DNA of 64,000 nt from Cupriavidus taiwanensis (GTDB lineage: Bacteria; Pseudomonadota; Gammaproteobacteria; Burkholderiales; Burkholderiaceae), in the NCBI RefSeq assembly GCF_900249755.1, contig NZ_LT976853.1:1889362-1953361 (forward strand), in the 5' to 3' direction. The position numbers and the translations under genes were made by a program. Below the pieces are notes generated by a model. It had not been told where the DNA came from. It searched no databases and was given only the letters and a program-made list of their open reading frames with translations. Shown here piece by piece: positions 24,432-33,028 of the stretch. Position 1 is the stretch's first letter. Each line of letters starts with the position of its first letter.

Positions 24432-26427
24432 CAAGCCGCGCCTGGCCGTTGCCGATCTCGGCGCCCTGCTGGCGCCGTTGCCGGGCCGCGCCGAAGCCAC
24501 CACGCGCATTGCGGTGGCGAGCACGCTGACGGTGCTGGTCGCGGCGATGTACGGCACCCCGGAGGCCGCCCTCTCCGCGTACGTCATCTTTTTCATCAAC
24601 CGCGCGGACCGCGCCAGCAGCATCGCACTGAGCCTGGCCATGCTGGTCCTGGTCAGCCTGATCGTCGGGCTGGTGATCGTGCTGGCCGGCCTCACGCTGG
24701 ACAACCCCATGTTGCGCGTGGCGTGCATGGCGGTGTTGTCGGCCGGGCTGCTGTTCCTGACCTCGGCCAGCAAATTGCGCCCGGTCGGCGCGATCGTGGC
24801 CATGGTCGTCGGTTTCGGGCTGGATGAACTGGGGCTGGTGCCAGCCGGCGAGCTGGCCACCCGCGGCCTGCTGTATGCCTGGCTGATGGTAGCCATCCCG
24901 GTCGGCGCCAACGTGGCGGTCAACCTGCTGATGGGGCCATCGCCGCGCCGGCTCGCAGGCGAGCGCCTGGCGCATTGCCTGCGCGTGGCGGCACGCAGCC
25001 TGCGCGATCCGGCAGCGCAGGACGCCGCGCTTGCCTCGGCATTGCGCGATGGCGTCCAGCCCGTGCCCGGCTGGCTGACGCTGGCCCGGCTGGAAGGCAG
25101 CGCGAATGCGGCTGACGTGCTGGCGCTGCGGCAAGCGACGGCGTCGACCATGGCCATCCCGATGGCCGTCGAGGTCGCGCGGCAGCCCGATGCGCGCTTG
25201 CCCGCCGCCTGCGCGGGAGCCATCGCCGATACGCTCGATGCCATGGCGGAGATGCTCGCCGCCGGTGGCTATCCGGTCGACATCGCATTGGCGCTGCCCG
25301 ATGCCGCCGCGCTGCCGCCGCTGCAGCAGGCGGTGGCGAAGTCGCTGCGCGATGCCATCGAACTCTATGCCGAACACGACACAGCCGCCACACCACCGGC
25401 AACGGACGCAGCGCGCAATGCCCGCGCCGGCAAGTCCGGCGGCTTCCTGGATCCCGACGCCTTTACCAACCCTGCCCACGTCCACTACGCGCTGAAGACC
25501 ACCGGCGCCGCCATGTTCTGCTACCTGCTCTACCAGCAGCTGAACTGGCCCGGCATCCATACCTGCTTTATCACCTGCTACCTGGTGGCGCTCGGCACGG
25601 TGGCGGAGTCCGTTGAAAAACTCACGCTGCGGCTGGCAGGGTGCCTGGTCGGCGCGGCGGCGGGCACCGCGGCGCTGGTCTATATCGTGCCGCTGCTCGA
25701 TTCCGTGACCGGGCTGCTGGCGCTGGTGTTTGCGGGCACATGGCTGTCGGCGTGGGTGGCATCGGGCTCGCCGCGCATCGCGTACGCGGGCTTCCAGGTC
25801 GCGTTTGCGTTCTATCTGTGCGTGATCCAGGGTCCGGGACCGGCGTTCGACCTGACCGTCGCCCGGGATCGGGTCATCGGCATCCTGATCGGCAACCTGG
25901 TGGTGTACCTGGTGTTCACCAGGATCTGGCCGGTCAGCATCGCCGGTCGCATCGAGGCGGCGCTGGCGGCATTGGCGAGCCAGTGGCAGCAGCTGATTGA
26001 CGCGCACCAGTCCGCTCTGCGCCGCCAGCATGCCGCCAGCGCCATGGCACTGCAGGAATCTATCGCGCAGGACCTGGTGCTGGCCCGGTACGAGCCTGCG
26101 TCGGTCGGGGCTTCGCCGGCATGGATCGCGCAGCAGCGGCAGCGCCTGAGGGTGCTCGGCGCGGTGGCCGGCCACCTGTTCCTGCTGGCGGAACGGTTCC
26201 CCGGCGATCCTGCGATCGCCGCGCGGCTGCATGCGTTGCGAACCGGCGAGGCCCCGGCCGCTACCGCTGAACCGTCCACTGAACGGCCCGATGAACCGCC
26301 GTCAGCCGCTGCCGATGTTGCCGATGGCGACCAGGCCCGCGCCACCCTGCTGGCGCTGGTCGATCGACACTTGTCCGAAACGCGCCAGGCCGCGGCCAAT
26401 GCCCCCTCCTCCCATGCGCAAACCTGA
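24412..26427 (+). CDS. FUSC-family efflux pump (AaeB-like)
   Basis: A 671-residue inner-membrane transporter with two hydrophobic bundles (about residues 30-185 and 365-520) separated by a soluble region and followed by a soluble C-terminal tail. This is the FUSC/AaeB architecture of aromatic-acid and fusaric-acid exporters. The ATG at 24412 is preferred over a GTG nine codons earlier because GAGGTG precedes it. It overlaps the membrane fusion protein gene by 20 bases and the outer-membrane factor gene by 14. The substrate is likely a hydrophobic organic acid, inferred from family only. Confidence 0.88.
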   Translation: MARPAADKPRLAVADLGALLAPLPGRAEATTRIAVASTLTVLVAAMYGTPEAALSAYVIFFINRADRASSIALSLAMLVLVSLIVGLVIVLAGLTLDNPMLRVACMAVLSAGLLFLTSASKLRPVGAIVAMVVGFGLDELGLVPAGELATRGLLYAWLMVAIPVGANVAVNLLMGPSPRRLAGERLAHCLRVAARSLRDPAAQDAALASALRDGVQPVPGWLTLARLEGSANAADVLALRQATASTMAIPMAVEVARQPDARLPAACAGAIADTLDAMAEMLAAGGYPVDIALALPDAAALPPLQQAVAKSLRDAIELYAEHDTAATPPATDAARNARAGKSGGFLDPDAFTNPAHVHYALKTTGAAMFCYLLYQQLNWPGIHTCFITCYLVALGTVAESVEKLTLRLAGCLVGAAAGTAALVYIVPLLDSVTGLLALVFAGTWLSAWVASGSPRIAYAGFQVAFAFYLCVIQGPGPAFDLTVARDRVIGILIGNLVVYLVFTRIWPVSIAGRIEAALAALASQWQQLIDAHQSALRRQHAASAMALQESIAQDLVLARYEPASVGASPAWIAQQRQRLRVLGAVAGHLFLLAERFPGDPAIAARLHALRTGEAPAATAEPSTERPDEPPSAAADVADGDQARATLLALVDRHLSETRQAAANAPSSHAQT

Positions 26428-27955
26428 TTCGCTCGCGCTGCTGCCGCTGGTTGCGGTGCTGGCCCTGAGCGCCTGTGCCACCTCGTCGCTCGACCTGGCG
26501 CCACCGCGGCCCGACCGGCCGTGGCAGGCGCCCACCAGCGCGACCGGAGAAATCGTCGCCGGTACGCCCGCCGCATCCGCCCCCGCGGACAAGCCACCGG
26601 CCTACGCGCTGCCCGCGAATACCGCGCTGGCGACGATCGCTCCGCCCGCTCCCCTCGATCCCGCGCATGCCTATACGCTGCCCGAGCTGATCGACCTGGC
26701 GCAATCGCACAACCCGCTGACCCGGGTGGCGTGGAACGACGCCCGCAACGCCGCGCTGGCCACCGGCATCGCGCGCAGCACTTACCTGCCGCAGCTGTCG
26801 GTGGCGGCCATGGGCGGCTGGCAGAACGGCCGCCTGACCGGTTCCACCGTGCTGGGCCAGGCCGGGACCGACACATCGCGCCACGGCGCGATCTCGGTGG
26901 TATCGCTGCAGTGGCTGCTGTTCGATTTCGGCGAGCGCGCGGGCGTGGTCGAAGCCGCCGAACAGGCCACGGTGGCGGCGAACATCGCCTTCACCGCGCT
27001 GCACCAGCGCCTCATCCACGAGGTCAGCGTCGCCTTCTACCGCTACCAGGCCGCGCGCTCGCGCATGGCCACGGTCGACCAGGCCACGGCCAATGCCGAT
27101 GCGGTGCTGACGGCGGCCAGGTCACGCTACCAGCGCGGCATCGGCACGGTGGTGGAGGTGGCGCAGGCCACGCAGAACCAGGCCCAGACCCGGTTGGCGC
27201 AAGTGCAGGCGCAAGGCGCGCAGACCGATGCCTACCTGGGTCTCATCAACGCCATCGGCATTTCCCCGCTGTCGAAGCCGCGCATCGCCGAGATGCCCGT
27301 GCGGCCGCTGTCGCCGGCGCTGCGCCGCCCGGTCGAGCAGATCGTCGAGCAGGCCATCGCGCAACGGCCGGATGTGCTGGGCGCCTACGCGGTGGAGCGC
27401 GCCAGCCAGGCGCGCGTCAAGGCGGCCGAAGCGGCGTTCCTGCCGAAGGTGTTCATGTCGGCGGCGGCCTCGTATGCGTCGGGCGGGTCCGCCATCACGG
27501 CGATCCCTCCGGTGGGACAGCAGCCGCCGACGGTCAATCTCAACGGCTATCGCTACGGCAGCAGCGTGTTCCTGGGCGTGACGCTGCCGCTCTACGATGG
27601 CGGCATGCGCTCGGCCGCGCTGGCGCAGGCGCGCAACGATGCCGACAGCGCATCGGCAAAGCTGACGCGCGCCAAGGAGGAATCGGTGCGCCAGGTGGTG
27701 GTCAGCCAGAGCGCGCTGGAATCGAGCCTGGCCGCCTATGACGCCGCCAGGGCGCTGGCCGACGCTGCGCAGATCACCTATGACGCGGCGTACAACGCCT
27801 ATCGGCGTGGCGTGGGCACGGTCACCGAGGCCAACCTCGCGCAGAACCAGTTGCTGCTGGCGCGCAATGCGTCGGCCGACGCGTACAGCGCCGCCTTGAC
27901 CGCCGCAGCCATGCTGGCGTTGGCCACCGGCGAAATCGGCCGAAGCGCCAACTAG
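26414..27955 (+). CDS. TolC/NodT-type outer-membrane efflux lipoprotein
   Basis: A 513-residue outer-membrane factor. The start MRKPDSLALLPLVAVLALSAC is a lipoprotein signal with lipobox LSAC. Two outer-membrane-efflux-protein repeats follow, with paired long helices (ELIDLAQSHNP at the start of the first, EQAIAQRPDVLGAY at the second). It completes a tripartite export system with the two genes before it. The ATG at 26414 is chosen because the lipoprotein signal follows directly, and it overlaps the FUSC stop by 14 bases. Confidence 0.9.
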   Translation: MRKPDSLALLPLVAVLALSACATSSLDLAPPRPDRPWQAPTSATGEIVAGTPAASAPADKPPAYALPANTALATIAPPAPLDPAHAYTLPELIDLAQSHNPLTRVAWNDARNAALATGIARSTYLPQLSVAAMGGWQNGRLTGSTVLGQAGTDTSRHGAISVVSLQWLLFDFGERAGVVEAAEQATVAANIAFTALHQRLIHEVSVAFYRYQAARSRMATVDQATANADAVLTAARSRYQRGIGTVVEVAQATQNQAQTRLAQVQAQGAQTDAYLGLINAIGISPLSKPRIAEMPVRPLSPALRRPVEQIVEQAIAQRPDVLGAYAVERASQARVKAAEAAFLPKVFMSAAASYASGGSAITAIPPVGQQPPTVNLNGYRYGSSVFLGVTLPLYDGGMRSAALAQARNDADSASAKLTRAKEESVRQVVVSQSALESSLAAYDAARALADAAQITYDAAYNAYRRGVGTVTEANLAQNQLLLARNASADAYSAALTAAAMLALATGEIGRSAN

Positions 27956-28131
27956 CCGGACCCGCGTCCTGCCGGGCGCACGCGCCCGTCGCTGCCGCGA
28001 CAGACAGCCTGCCGCGCCTGGCGCGGCCTGCGTGCGCCAGCGCACCGAAGACCGCACCGGCTGCCGGCATGATTGAAAGCCGCCTCCCCTCAGCGGGGCC
28101 TGTGCTGTGCAAGCCATGGAGCGCAACGAGG

Positions 28132-29184
28132 ATGAGCCAGCCTGAGCCCCCGGACACCGCGCCGCCGCTGCCCGATATCCTGATATTCAGCGTGCCGTTC
28201 CACCCGTCCGTGGGCGGCATGGAGCGCTTTGCCGAAGACCTTGCGTTCGGACTGACCGAGCTTGGCTATCGGATCGAACTGGCGACGCGCACGCCGGCGG
28301 CGGCGGACGACAACGCGCCGTTCCCCTATCCGGTCACGCGCGTGGCGGGCCTGGTCGAACTGGCGCGCGCCATGCTGCGGCACCCGCTGGTGGTGTTCGT
28401 CGGCCTGACCTTCTACGACGTGCTGCTGGCCACCATGCTGCGGCGCCGGATCGTGCTGACGCATCACGGCCCGTACAGCCACTATGGCGAGGCGCGGCGT
28501 TTCACGGCGGGAAACATCAAGCGCTGGATGTCGCGCTTCTATGACAACATCTGCGTCAGCCGGTACCTGGCCGGCTGGCTGCCGGGACAGCCGCTGGTGA
28601 TCCACAACGGCTATCGCGACGACGTGTTCGTCCCCTCCTGCGCGCCGCGCCCGCCCGGCAGCTTCGTGTTTGTCGGGCGGCTGGTGACCGAGAAAGGGGT
28701 CGACCTGCTGCTGCGCAGCTTCGCCAGACTGCGTGGAATGCGGCCCGACGTCCGCCTGACGGTGATCGGCGACGGGCCGCAGTACGCGGTGCTGGTGGCT
28801 TTGGCGTCAGCGCTGGGGTGCGCCGGCGCCGTGACCTTTGCCGGCGCGCAGGGGCCCGCGGTGGTCGCCACGCTGCTGGCGCAGCATGCCTGCCTGGTGG
28901 TGCCATCGATCGGCTACGAGCCCTTCGGCATCGTCGCACTGGAAGGCCTGGCGGCAGGCTGCGAGGTCATCGTGACGCGCCGCGGCGGGCTGCCCGAGGC
29001 TGTCGACGGCTTCGGCTGGGTAGTGGAGCCGGCCGTGGACCCGTTGTGCGAAACGATGCTCGCCGTCTGCGCGGGCGAGTCGCACCGCAGCGAGCCGGGC
29101 CTGAGCCTGTTCCTGGCCGACCACCAGCGCAACACCGTTGTGCGCCGCTACGCGGAGGCCATCGCGGCCTTCGTGCGGCAGTAG
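28132..29184 (+). CDS. Glycosyltransferase family 4
   Basis: A 350-residue GT-B-fold glycosyltransferase. The N-terminal half begins ILIFSVPFHPSVGGMERFAEDL, typical of acceptor-binding domains. The C-terminal half has FVGRLVTEKGVDLLLRSF and an EPFGIVALEGLA stretch, in which the two Glu eight residues apart bind the nucleotide sugar. It transfers a sugar from a nucleotide donor, probably to a polysaccharide or lipid at the inner face of the membrane. No other polysaccharide genes lie nearby. The start is uncertain: GAGG abuts the ATG at 28132, and an ATG 21 codons earlier has no ribosome site. Confidence 0.8.
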   Translation: MSQPEPPDTAPPLPDILIFSVPFHPSVGGMERFAEDLAFGLTELGYRIELATRTPAAADDNAPFPYPVTRVAGLVELARAMLRHPLVVFVGLTFYDVLLATMLRRRIVLTHHGPYSHYGEARRFTAGNIKRWMSRFYDNICVSRYLAGWLPGQPLVIHNGYRDDVFVPSCAPRPPGSFVFVGRLVTEKGVDLLLRSFARLRGMRPDVRLTVIGDGPQYAVLVALASALGCAGAVTFAGAQGPAVVATLLAQHACLVVPSIGYEPFGIVALEGLAAGCEVIVTRRGGLPEAVDGFGWVVEPAVDPLCETMLAVCAGESHRSEPGLSLFLADHQRNTVVRRYAEAIAAFVRQ

Positions 29185-29214
29185 TGCGGCACTAGCGTGG
29201 CATTAGTGCGGCAT
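29171..29214. repeat. Four 11-bp direct repeats across the glycosyltransferase stop codon
   Basis: Degenerate 11-bp units TCGTGCGGCAG, TAGTGCGGCAC, TAGCGTGGCAT and TAGTGCGGCAT run head-to-tail from inside the last codons of the glycosyltransferase to the end of the convergent gene. The units provide additional in-frame or shifted TAG stops. Confidence 0.6.
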
Positions 29215-29465
29215 CAGCGCGCGGGCTTTTTCGGCTTGCCGGTGTCAGCCTGGTGCTGCCTGCGCGGATCCTCGTTGCGGAAGCCGCCATAGCTGCTCTG
29301 TCCGGGGTCGGCGCTGCGGCTCTTGATCTGGCTGGCATCCCGGTCCATGCGCGCGCCCGGGTTCTTCTTGTCCGCGCCGGTCTTGCCGGAGGTCTTGCCG
29401 GAGGTCTTGCTTGCAGTCTTGCTTGCAGTCTTGCTTGCGGTCTTTCCGCTGGAACCTGGTTTCAT
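29214..29465 (-). CDS. Small basic repeat protein (KTxx repeats)
   Basis: An 83-residue, highly charged, probably disordered protein. Residues 7-27 are a tandem array of four-residue units of the type K-T-A/S-S/G-K, giving a Lys/Thr-rich segment like histone H1-type tails. The C-terminal half is rich in Arg, Asp, Gln and Pro and ends in KPKKPAR. There are no membrane or enzymatic motifs. The ATG at 29465 follows AAGGAG by seven bases, so expression is credible. A nucleic-acid-binding role is only a guess from composition. Confidence 0.6.
   Translation of the reverse strand: MKPGSSGKTASKTASKTASKTSGKTSGKTGADKKNPGARMDRDASQIKSRSADPGQSSYGGFRNEDPRRQHQADTGKPKKPAR
29379..29450 (-). repeat. Six 12-bp tandem repeats inside a coding sequence
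   Basis: Six consecutive 12-bp units: two GGTCTTGCCGGA, one GGTCTTGCTTGC, two AGTCTTGCTTGC and one degenerate GGTCTTTCCGCT. On the minus strand each encodes four residues, so copy-number change keeps the frame. Confidence 0.8.
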
Positions 29466-29704
29466 TTCCAACTCCTTGTCATGACACACTGGTCGGTCTG
29501 AGGACTTGTTCCCGTGCCGGCCGGCTCCGCTTTGTCGGCGCTGCCTGCCGGGAAGCGAAAATCACGCAACTTTCGTTCCACGATAAAACGCCAGGCACGG
29601 CGCCAAAGGCTGCGGGCGCGGCGGTGGCCTGCTGCAAGCGCTGCTGCAGCGTTGCAGAATTTGCAAGCCGGCGCCGCGGTCTTATACGAGGGACGAGGCC
29701 CGCT
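29466..29704. other. Gap upstream of basic repeat protein
   Basis: A 239-base gap holding the ribosome site of the basic repeat protein at the left and the end of the MgtC/DUF4010 gene at the right. No gene or strong terminator was recognised. Confidence 0.4.
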
Positions 29705-30952
29705 TCAGGCCAGCCGCAGCAGCCATGCCGCCGCCCAGGCCGCACCGGTCGACAGCACCAGCCCCAGCGCCACCGGCACCGCAAAGCGCGCGCCGCCCGC
29801 CGTCGACGCGACGATCTTGCTGACGGTATTGGCGGTCAACGCCCCGAGCACCGGCCAGACCGCGGCCGGTGGCTCAAGCTTGCCGGCGCCGACCATGGCG
29901 CCGATCGAGGTGGCCGCGGCATGCGCGTCGGCAAAGCCGGCGCCCACCGACAGCGCCAGCAGCCCTTCGTTGCCGGCCCATGCCTGCGTGGCCGCACCCA
30001 CCAGTTGCAGCACCGCAAACAGCAGCGCGAACACCGCCGCGCCGCGCCAGTCGAAGATGCCGCCGCCAGGCAGGCCCTCGGTGCCGCCGCGGGCCTCATG
30101 CCAGGAGCGCCACAGCCAGATGCCGCCGAAGGCCGCGATCACTGCCAGCCCCACGGCCAGCGGCAGCGCCAGCGCCGCCAGCGCAGGCACGCTGGTGGCG
30201 CCCAGCAACACCATCATCTGCACGTAGGTGGCGACGCTCGACAGCAAGGCCGCCGCCACCGGACCGTGGATGCGCGCCTCGCTCTGGCGCGACAGCACCG
30301 CCATCGCGGCAACGGTGGCGGTGCTGGAGACGAAGCCGCCGAACAGGCCCGAGATCGGCAGCCCCAGGCGCTCGCCGAACAGGCGCGCGCAGACGTGCCC
30401 GACCGCGCCGGCCAGCAGCACCAGCAGCACCACCAGCCAGATCGCATGCGGGTTCCACGCGTCGAGCGGGCCCAGGTAGCGGTCCGGCAGCAGCGGCCAG
30501 ACGACCAGCGCGGCGGTGGCGAGGATCAGCGCCTCGCTCAGTTCCTCGCGCGTGACCACGCGGCGGGCCAGGTGGTGCAGGAAGGACTTGCCATGCAGCA
30601 GCAGCACCACCACCGTCGCCAGCGCCGCCGCCAGCGCCGGATGGCTGGCCGCCAGCGCCCCCAGCAGCAAGGTCAGCAGCAGCGCGAATTCGGTGGTCAG
30701 GCCGCTGTCGCGGCCGGCCGAGCGGTGGTAGCTCACCGCCGTCAGCAGGGCCGCGCCCAGCAGCATCACCGGCAGCACCAGCGCCGACGACAGCATCGCG
30801 CTGGCCACGCCGGACAGGCTCGCCAGCGCGAAGGTGCGCAGCCCGGCCGGCGCTTCGCTGCCGCCGTCGGCCGCCTGGCTGCGTTCGCGCTCCAGCCCGA
30901 TCGCCAGTCCGATGCCCAATGCCACCGATGCGGAAATGATCAAGGGGTCCAT
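29705..30952 (-). CDS. MgtC/DUF4010-family membrane protein
   Basis: A 415-residue polytopic membrane protein. The N-terminal part is MgtC-like (ALGIGLAIGLERERSQ, then GLRTFALASLSG). The remainder is DUF4010, with repeated hydrophobic segments and a conserved-looking GLFGGFVSSTATVAAMA stretch. About twelve membrane segments are expected. Function of the family is not established; links to Mg stress are known for MgtC proper only. It is monocistronic; the neighbour upstream on the same strand is a methyltransferase 123 bases away. Confidence 0.85.
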   Translation of the reverse strand: MDPLIISASVALGIGLAIGLERERSQAADGGSEAPAGLRTFALASLSGVASAMLSSALVLPVMLLGAALLTAVSYHRSAGRDSGLTTEFALLLTLLLGALAASHPALAAALATVVVLLLHGKSFLHHLARRVVTREELSEALILATAALVVWPLLPDRYLGPLDAWNPHAIWLVVLLVLLAGAVGHVCARLFGERLGLPISGLFGGFVSSTATVAAMAVLSRQSEARIHGPVAAALLSSVATYVQMMVLLGATSVPALAALALPLAVGLAVIAAFGGIWLWRSWHEARGGTEGLPGGGIFDWRGAAVFALLFAVLQLVGAATQAWAGNEGLLALSVGAGFADAHAAATSIGAMVGAGKLEPPAAVWPVLGALTANTVSKIVASTAGGARFAVPVALGLVLSTGAAWAAAWLLRLA

Positions 30953-31075
30953 GCCATATGCCCGAGTTTGCGGTCGTCGTGAAGCGCGGCGGATGTCGGT
31001 GACGACAGTATCGGCGCAGGCGGCGATTTGCGCACCCCCGCCGGCGGGCGGCTGGTGCAGGGCCAGGACCCGGCT

Positions 31076-31897
31076 TCAGGGCGCGGCGACCATGACCACG
31101 TGCGCCTGCATCGGGCCGGCCACCGGCCCGGTACCGTAGGCCTGGATCAAGGCCTGCTCGCAGTGCGCGGTCGCGCGCGACAAGGCGTCGGGCCCGCGCG
31201 CCTCCAGCTCGGTGCGCAGCGGCGTGCCCTGGCAGAACGCGGTGGCGGGGATGCGCGCGGCGGCGGCGCGGCTGGTTTCGGCAACGGTCTCGAACACCGC
31301 GCCGGCGGTGAATCCGGCCGCGCGCAGGTCTTGCTCGATGGCCGCCTGGCTGTGGTAACCGTGCGGGATGCGGACCATGAAATCGGGCGGCGCGTCGGGG
31401 AACAGCGCGGCCAGCGCCGCGTTGATATCGCGCGCAAAGGCGTTGAACGCGATCCGGTCCCAGACGTTGAACACCAGCGTGCCGCCCGGCACCAGCACGC
31501 GGCGGGCCTCGGCGAAGGCCCTGCCCTTGTCGGGGAAGAACATCGCGCCGAACTGGCAGGCCACCAGGTCGAAGCTGGCGTCGTCGAACGGCAGTTGCAT
31601 GGCGTCGGCCTCGCGCCATTGCACCGGGCGCGCCGTGCCCGCGGCTTGCGCGCGCGCCAGCATGGGGGCGTTGAGGTCGGTGGCGACCACCAGGGTGTCC
31701 GCCGGCAGGCGCCCGGCCAGCTCGCGGGTCAGCGCGCCGGTGCCGGCGGCCAGTTCCAGCACCCGGCGCGGCCGCAGCGCGGCGATGCGCCGCGCCAGGT
31801 CGGCGGCATAGGGCGCAAAGATCATCGGCACCATCAGGGCCTCATAGATCTCGGGGATCGCCCCCGCAAAGACTTTGTCCTGGTGTTGCGTGCCCAT
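31076..31897 (-). CDS. Class I SAM-dependent methyltransferase
   Basis: A 273-residue methyltransferase with the Rossmann-type SAM site: motif I VLELAAGTGALT (about residues 45-56), the acidic end of beta2 at VVATDLN, and motif post-II/III ADAMQLPFDDASFDLVACQFG. This Ubi/MenG-like (Methyltransf_11) type acts on small molecules in the cytoplasm. The substrate is not identifiable, and neither neighbour suggests a pathway. Confidence 0.85.
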   Translation of the reverse strand: MGTQHQDKVFAGAIPEIYEALMVPMIFAPYAADLARRIAALRPRRVLELAAGTGALTRELAGRLPADTLVVATDLNAPMLARAQAAGTARPVQWREADAMQLPFDDASFDLVACQFGAMFFPDKGRAFAEARRVLVPGGTLVFNVWDRIAFNAFARDINAALAALFPDAPPDFMVRIPHGYHSQAAIEQDLRAAGFTAGAVFETVAETSRAAAARIPATAFCQGTPLRTELEARGPDALSRATAHCEQALIQAYGTGPVAGPMQAHVVMVAAP

Positions 31898-31991
31898 GGC
31901 GCCCTCCTCCCCGTGCCCGGCCCGGCCGCAAAGTCGCCGGGCTCGCCTGACTGGGTGTAGGACACATCGCGACCGATGTAAACCGCGCCCG

Positions 31992-32786
31992 CTAGAACGT
32001 CTTGCTCAGCGATCCCCAGACGGTGGCGCGGCCAAGGTAGCGTCCTTTCGCGCTGGTGTACACCGCGCGCTCGGCATTGGTATCGATATACGCCAGCGCC
32101 AGCGCGAAACCGTGGCCCAGGTCTTTGGTCAGGCCAAGCTTCCAGTCGGCGTACGAGGCATCGGCCACCTGCACTTTCTGGTAGCCGACATGCGCGTTGA
32201 GCGTCAGGCCCCAGAACCCGAGCGGAACGTTGGCCGACAGGTCGGCATACCAGCTGTGGCGGCTGTCGGCGAGCCCGAACAGGTTGGTCGGCGCGTAGGA
32301 ATATTTCAGCGTCACCGGCCCGTAGCCGACCCCCGCGTACAGCTCGGTGGTGTCCGGGCTGGTGTAGCGGTCGGGATAGCTGCCCGGATAGTAGTACTGC
32401 AGCACGCCGATGTCGGTGCTCCAGCCGCTGTCGCCAAATGCATGGCGGTAGCCGCCGTAGAAGTCCATCTCGATGGGCGCGGACACGTCCGGGTGGCTGT
32501 CGCCCAGCCAGCTGATGCTGGAATTCCAGTTGCCCAGGTAGAAGCCGCTGGCATGGCTGTAGTCGAAGCCGCCCTGGATCGCGGGGCGGCCGTTGCTTTG
32601 CGCCAGGCCGCGGTAGCGGTAGTCGCTGGCCAGTGCGAGGTTGGCGCTGAAGGTGTGGGCCGGGTTGGCGGCCGCGCTGTCGGAGGTGGCTTGAGCCAGG
32701 GCCGGCGTGGTGTTGGCCAGCCACAGGGTAGCGCCAAGCGCGGCCAGCGTTGCGTGGCGGCCGGCGCGGATGTGAAGCAGGTTCAT
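31992..32786 (-). CDS. TorF-family putative outer-membrane porin
   Basis: A 264-residue protein with a signal peptide ending TPALA. The mature part has the signature of the TorF/Gcw_chp putative porin family (FSANLALASDYRYRGLAQSNGRPAIQGG near the start) and ends in Phe, as expected of an outer-membrane beta-barrel. Aromatic-rich alternating strands run throughout. The permeant is unknown. The ATG at 32786 directly precedes the signal peptide but has no clear Shine-Dalgarno sequence. A perfect 16-bp palindrome lies 26 bases upstream of the start. Confidence 0.85.
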   Translation of the reverse strand: MNLLHIRAGRHATLAALGATLWLANTTPALAQATSDSAAANPAHTFSANLALASDYRYRGLAQSNGRPAIQGGFDYSHASGFYLGNWNSSISWLGDSHPDVSAPIEMDFYGGYRHAFGDSGWSTDIGVLQYYYPGSYPDRYTSPDTTELYAGVGYGPVTLKYSYAPTNLFGLADSRHSWYADLSANVPLGFWGLTLNAHVGYQKVQVADASYADWKLGLTKDLGHGFALALAYIDTNAERAVYTSAKGRYLGRATVWGSLSKTF

Positions 32787-32811
32787 GGTCGAAGTTGGCG
32801 GATTGAGAGAA

Positions 32812-32827
32812 CGTCCGGATCCGGACG
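32812..32827. promoter_or_regulatory. 16-bp perfect palindrome upstream of porin gene
   Basis: CGTCCGGATCCGGACG is self-complementary over all 16 bases and lies 26 bases upstream of the porin start. The position and symmetry suit a repressor or activator operator, or a leader hairpin. The regulator is unknown. Confidence 0.4.
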
Positions 32828-33028
32828 GCCCCGCCACGATATGGACTTCGACATAAAAACGGCGTCAAGAGACGCCGGGCCGGTATTGAAATGCGGTAAA
32901 GGCGGGATGTCTGCGCAAGGCCCGAATCTTGCGGAAATGGCCTCGACAGGCTCCTGCGACGAAACTTTGGTGTCAATGGCATGAACCGCGGGGCCGCCGG
33001 TTGCAAAAAGTACAGACCAGGGCAGGCG

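Noticed and set aside
29379-29450. CRISPR-like short regular repeats
   Set aside because: The 12-bp units are contiguous without spacers and lie in a coding frame.
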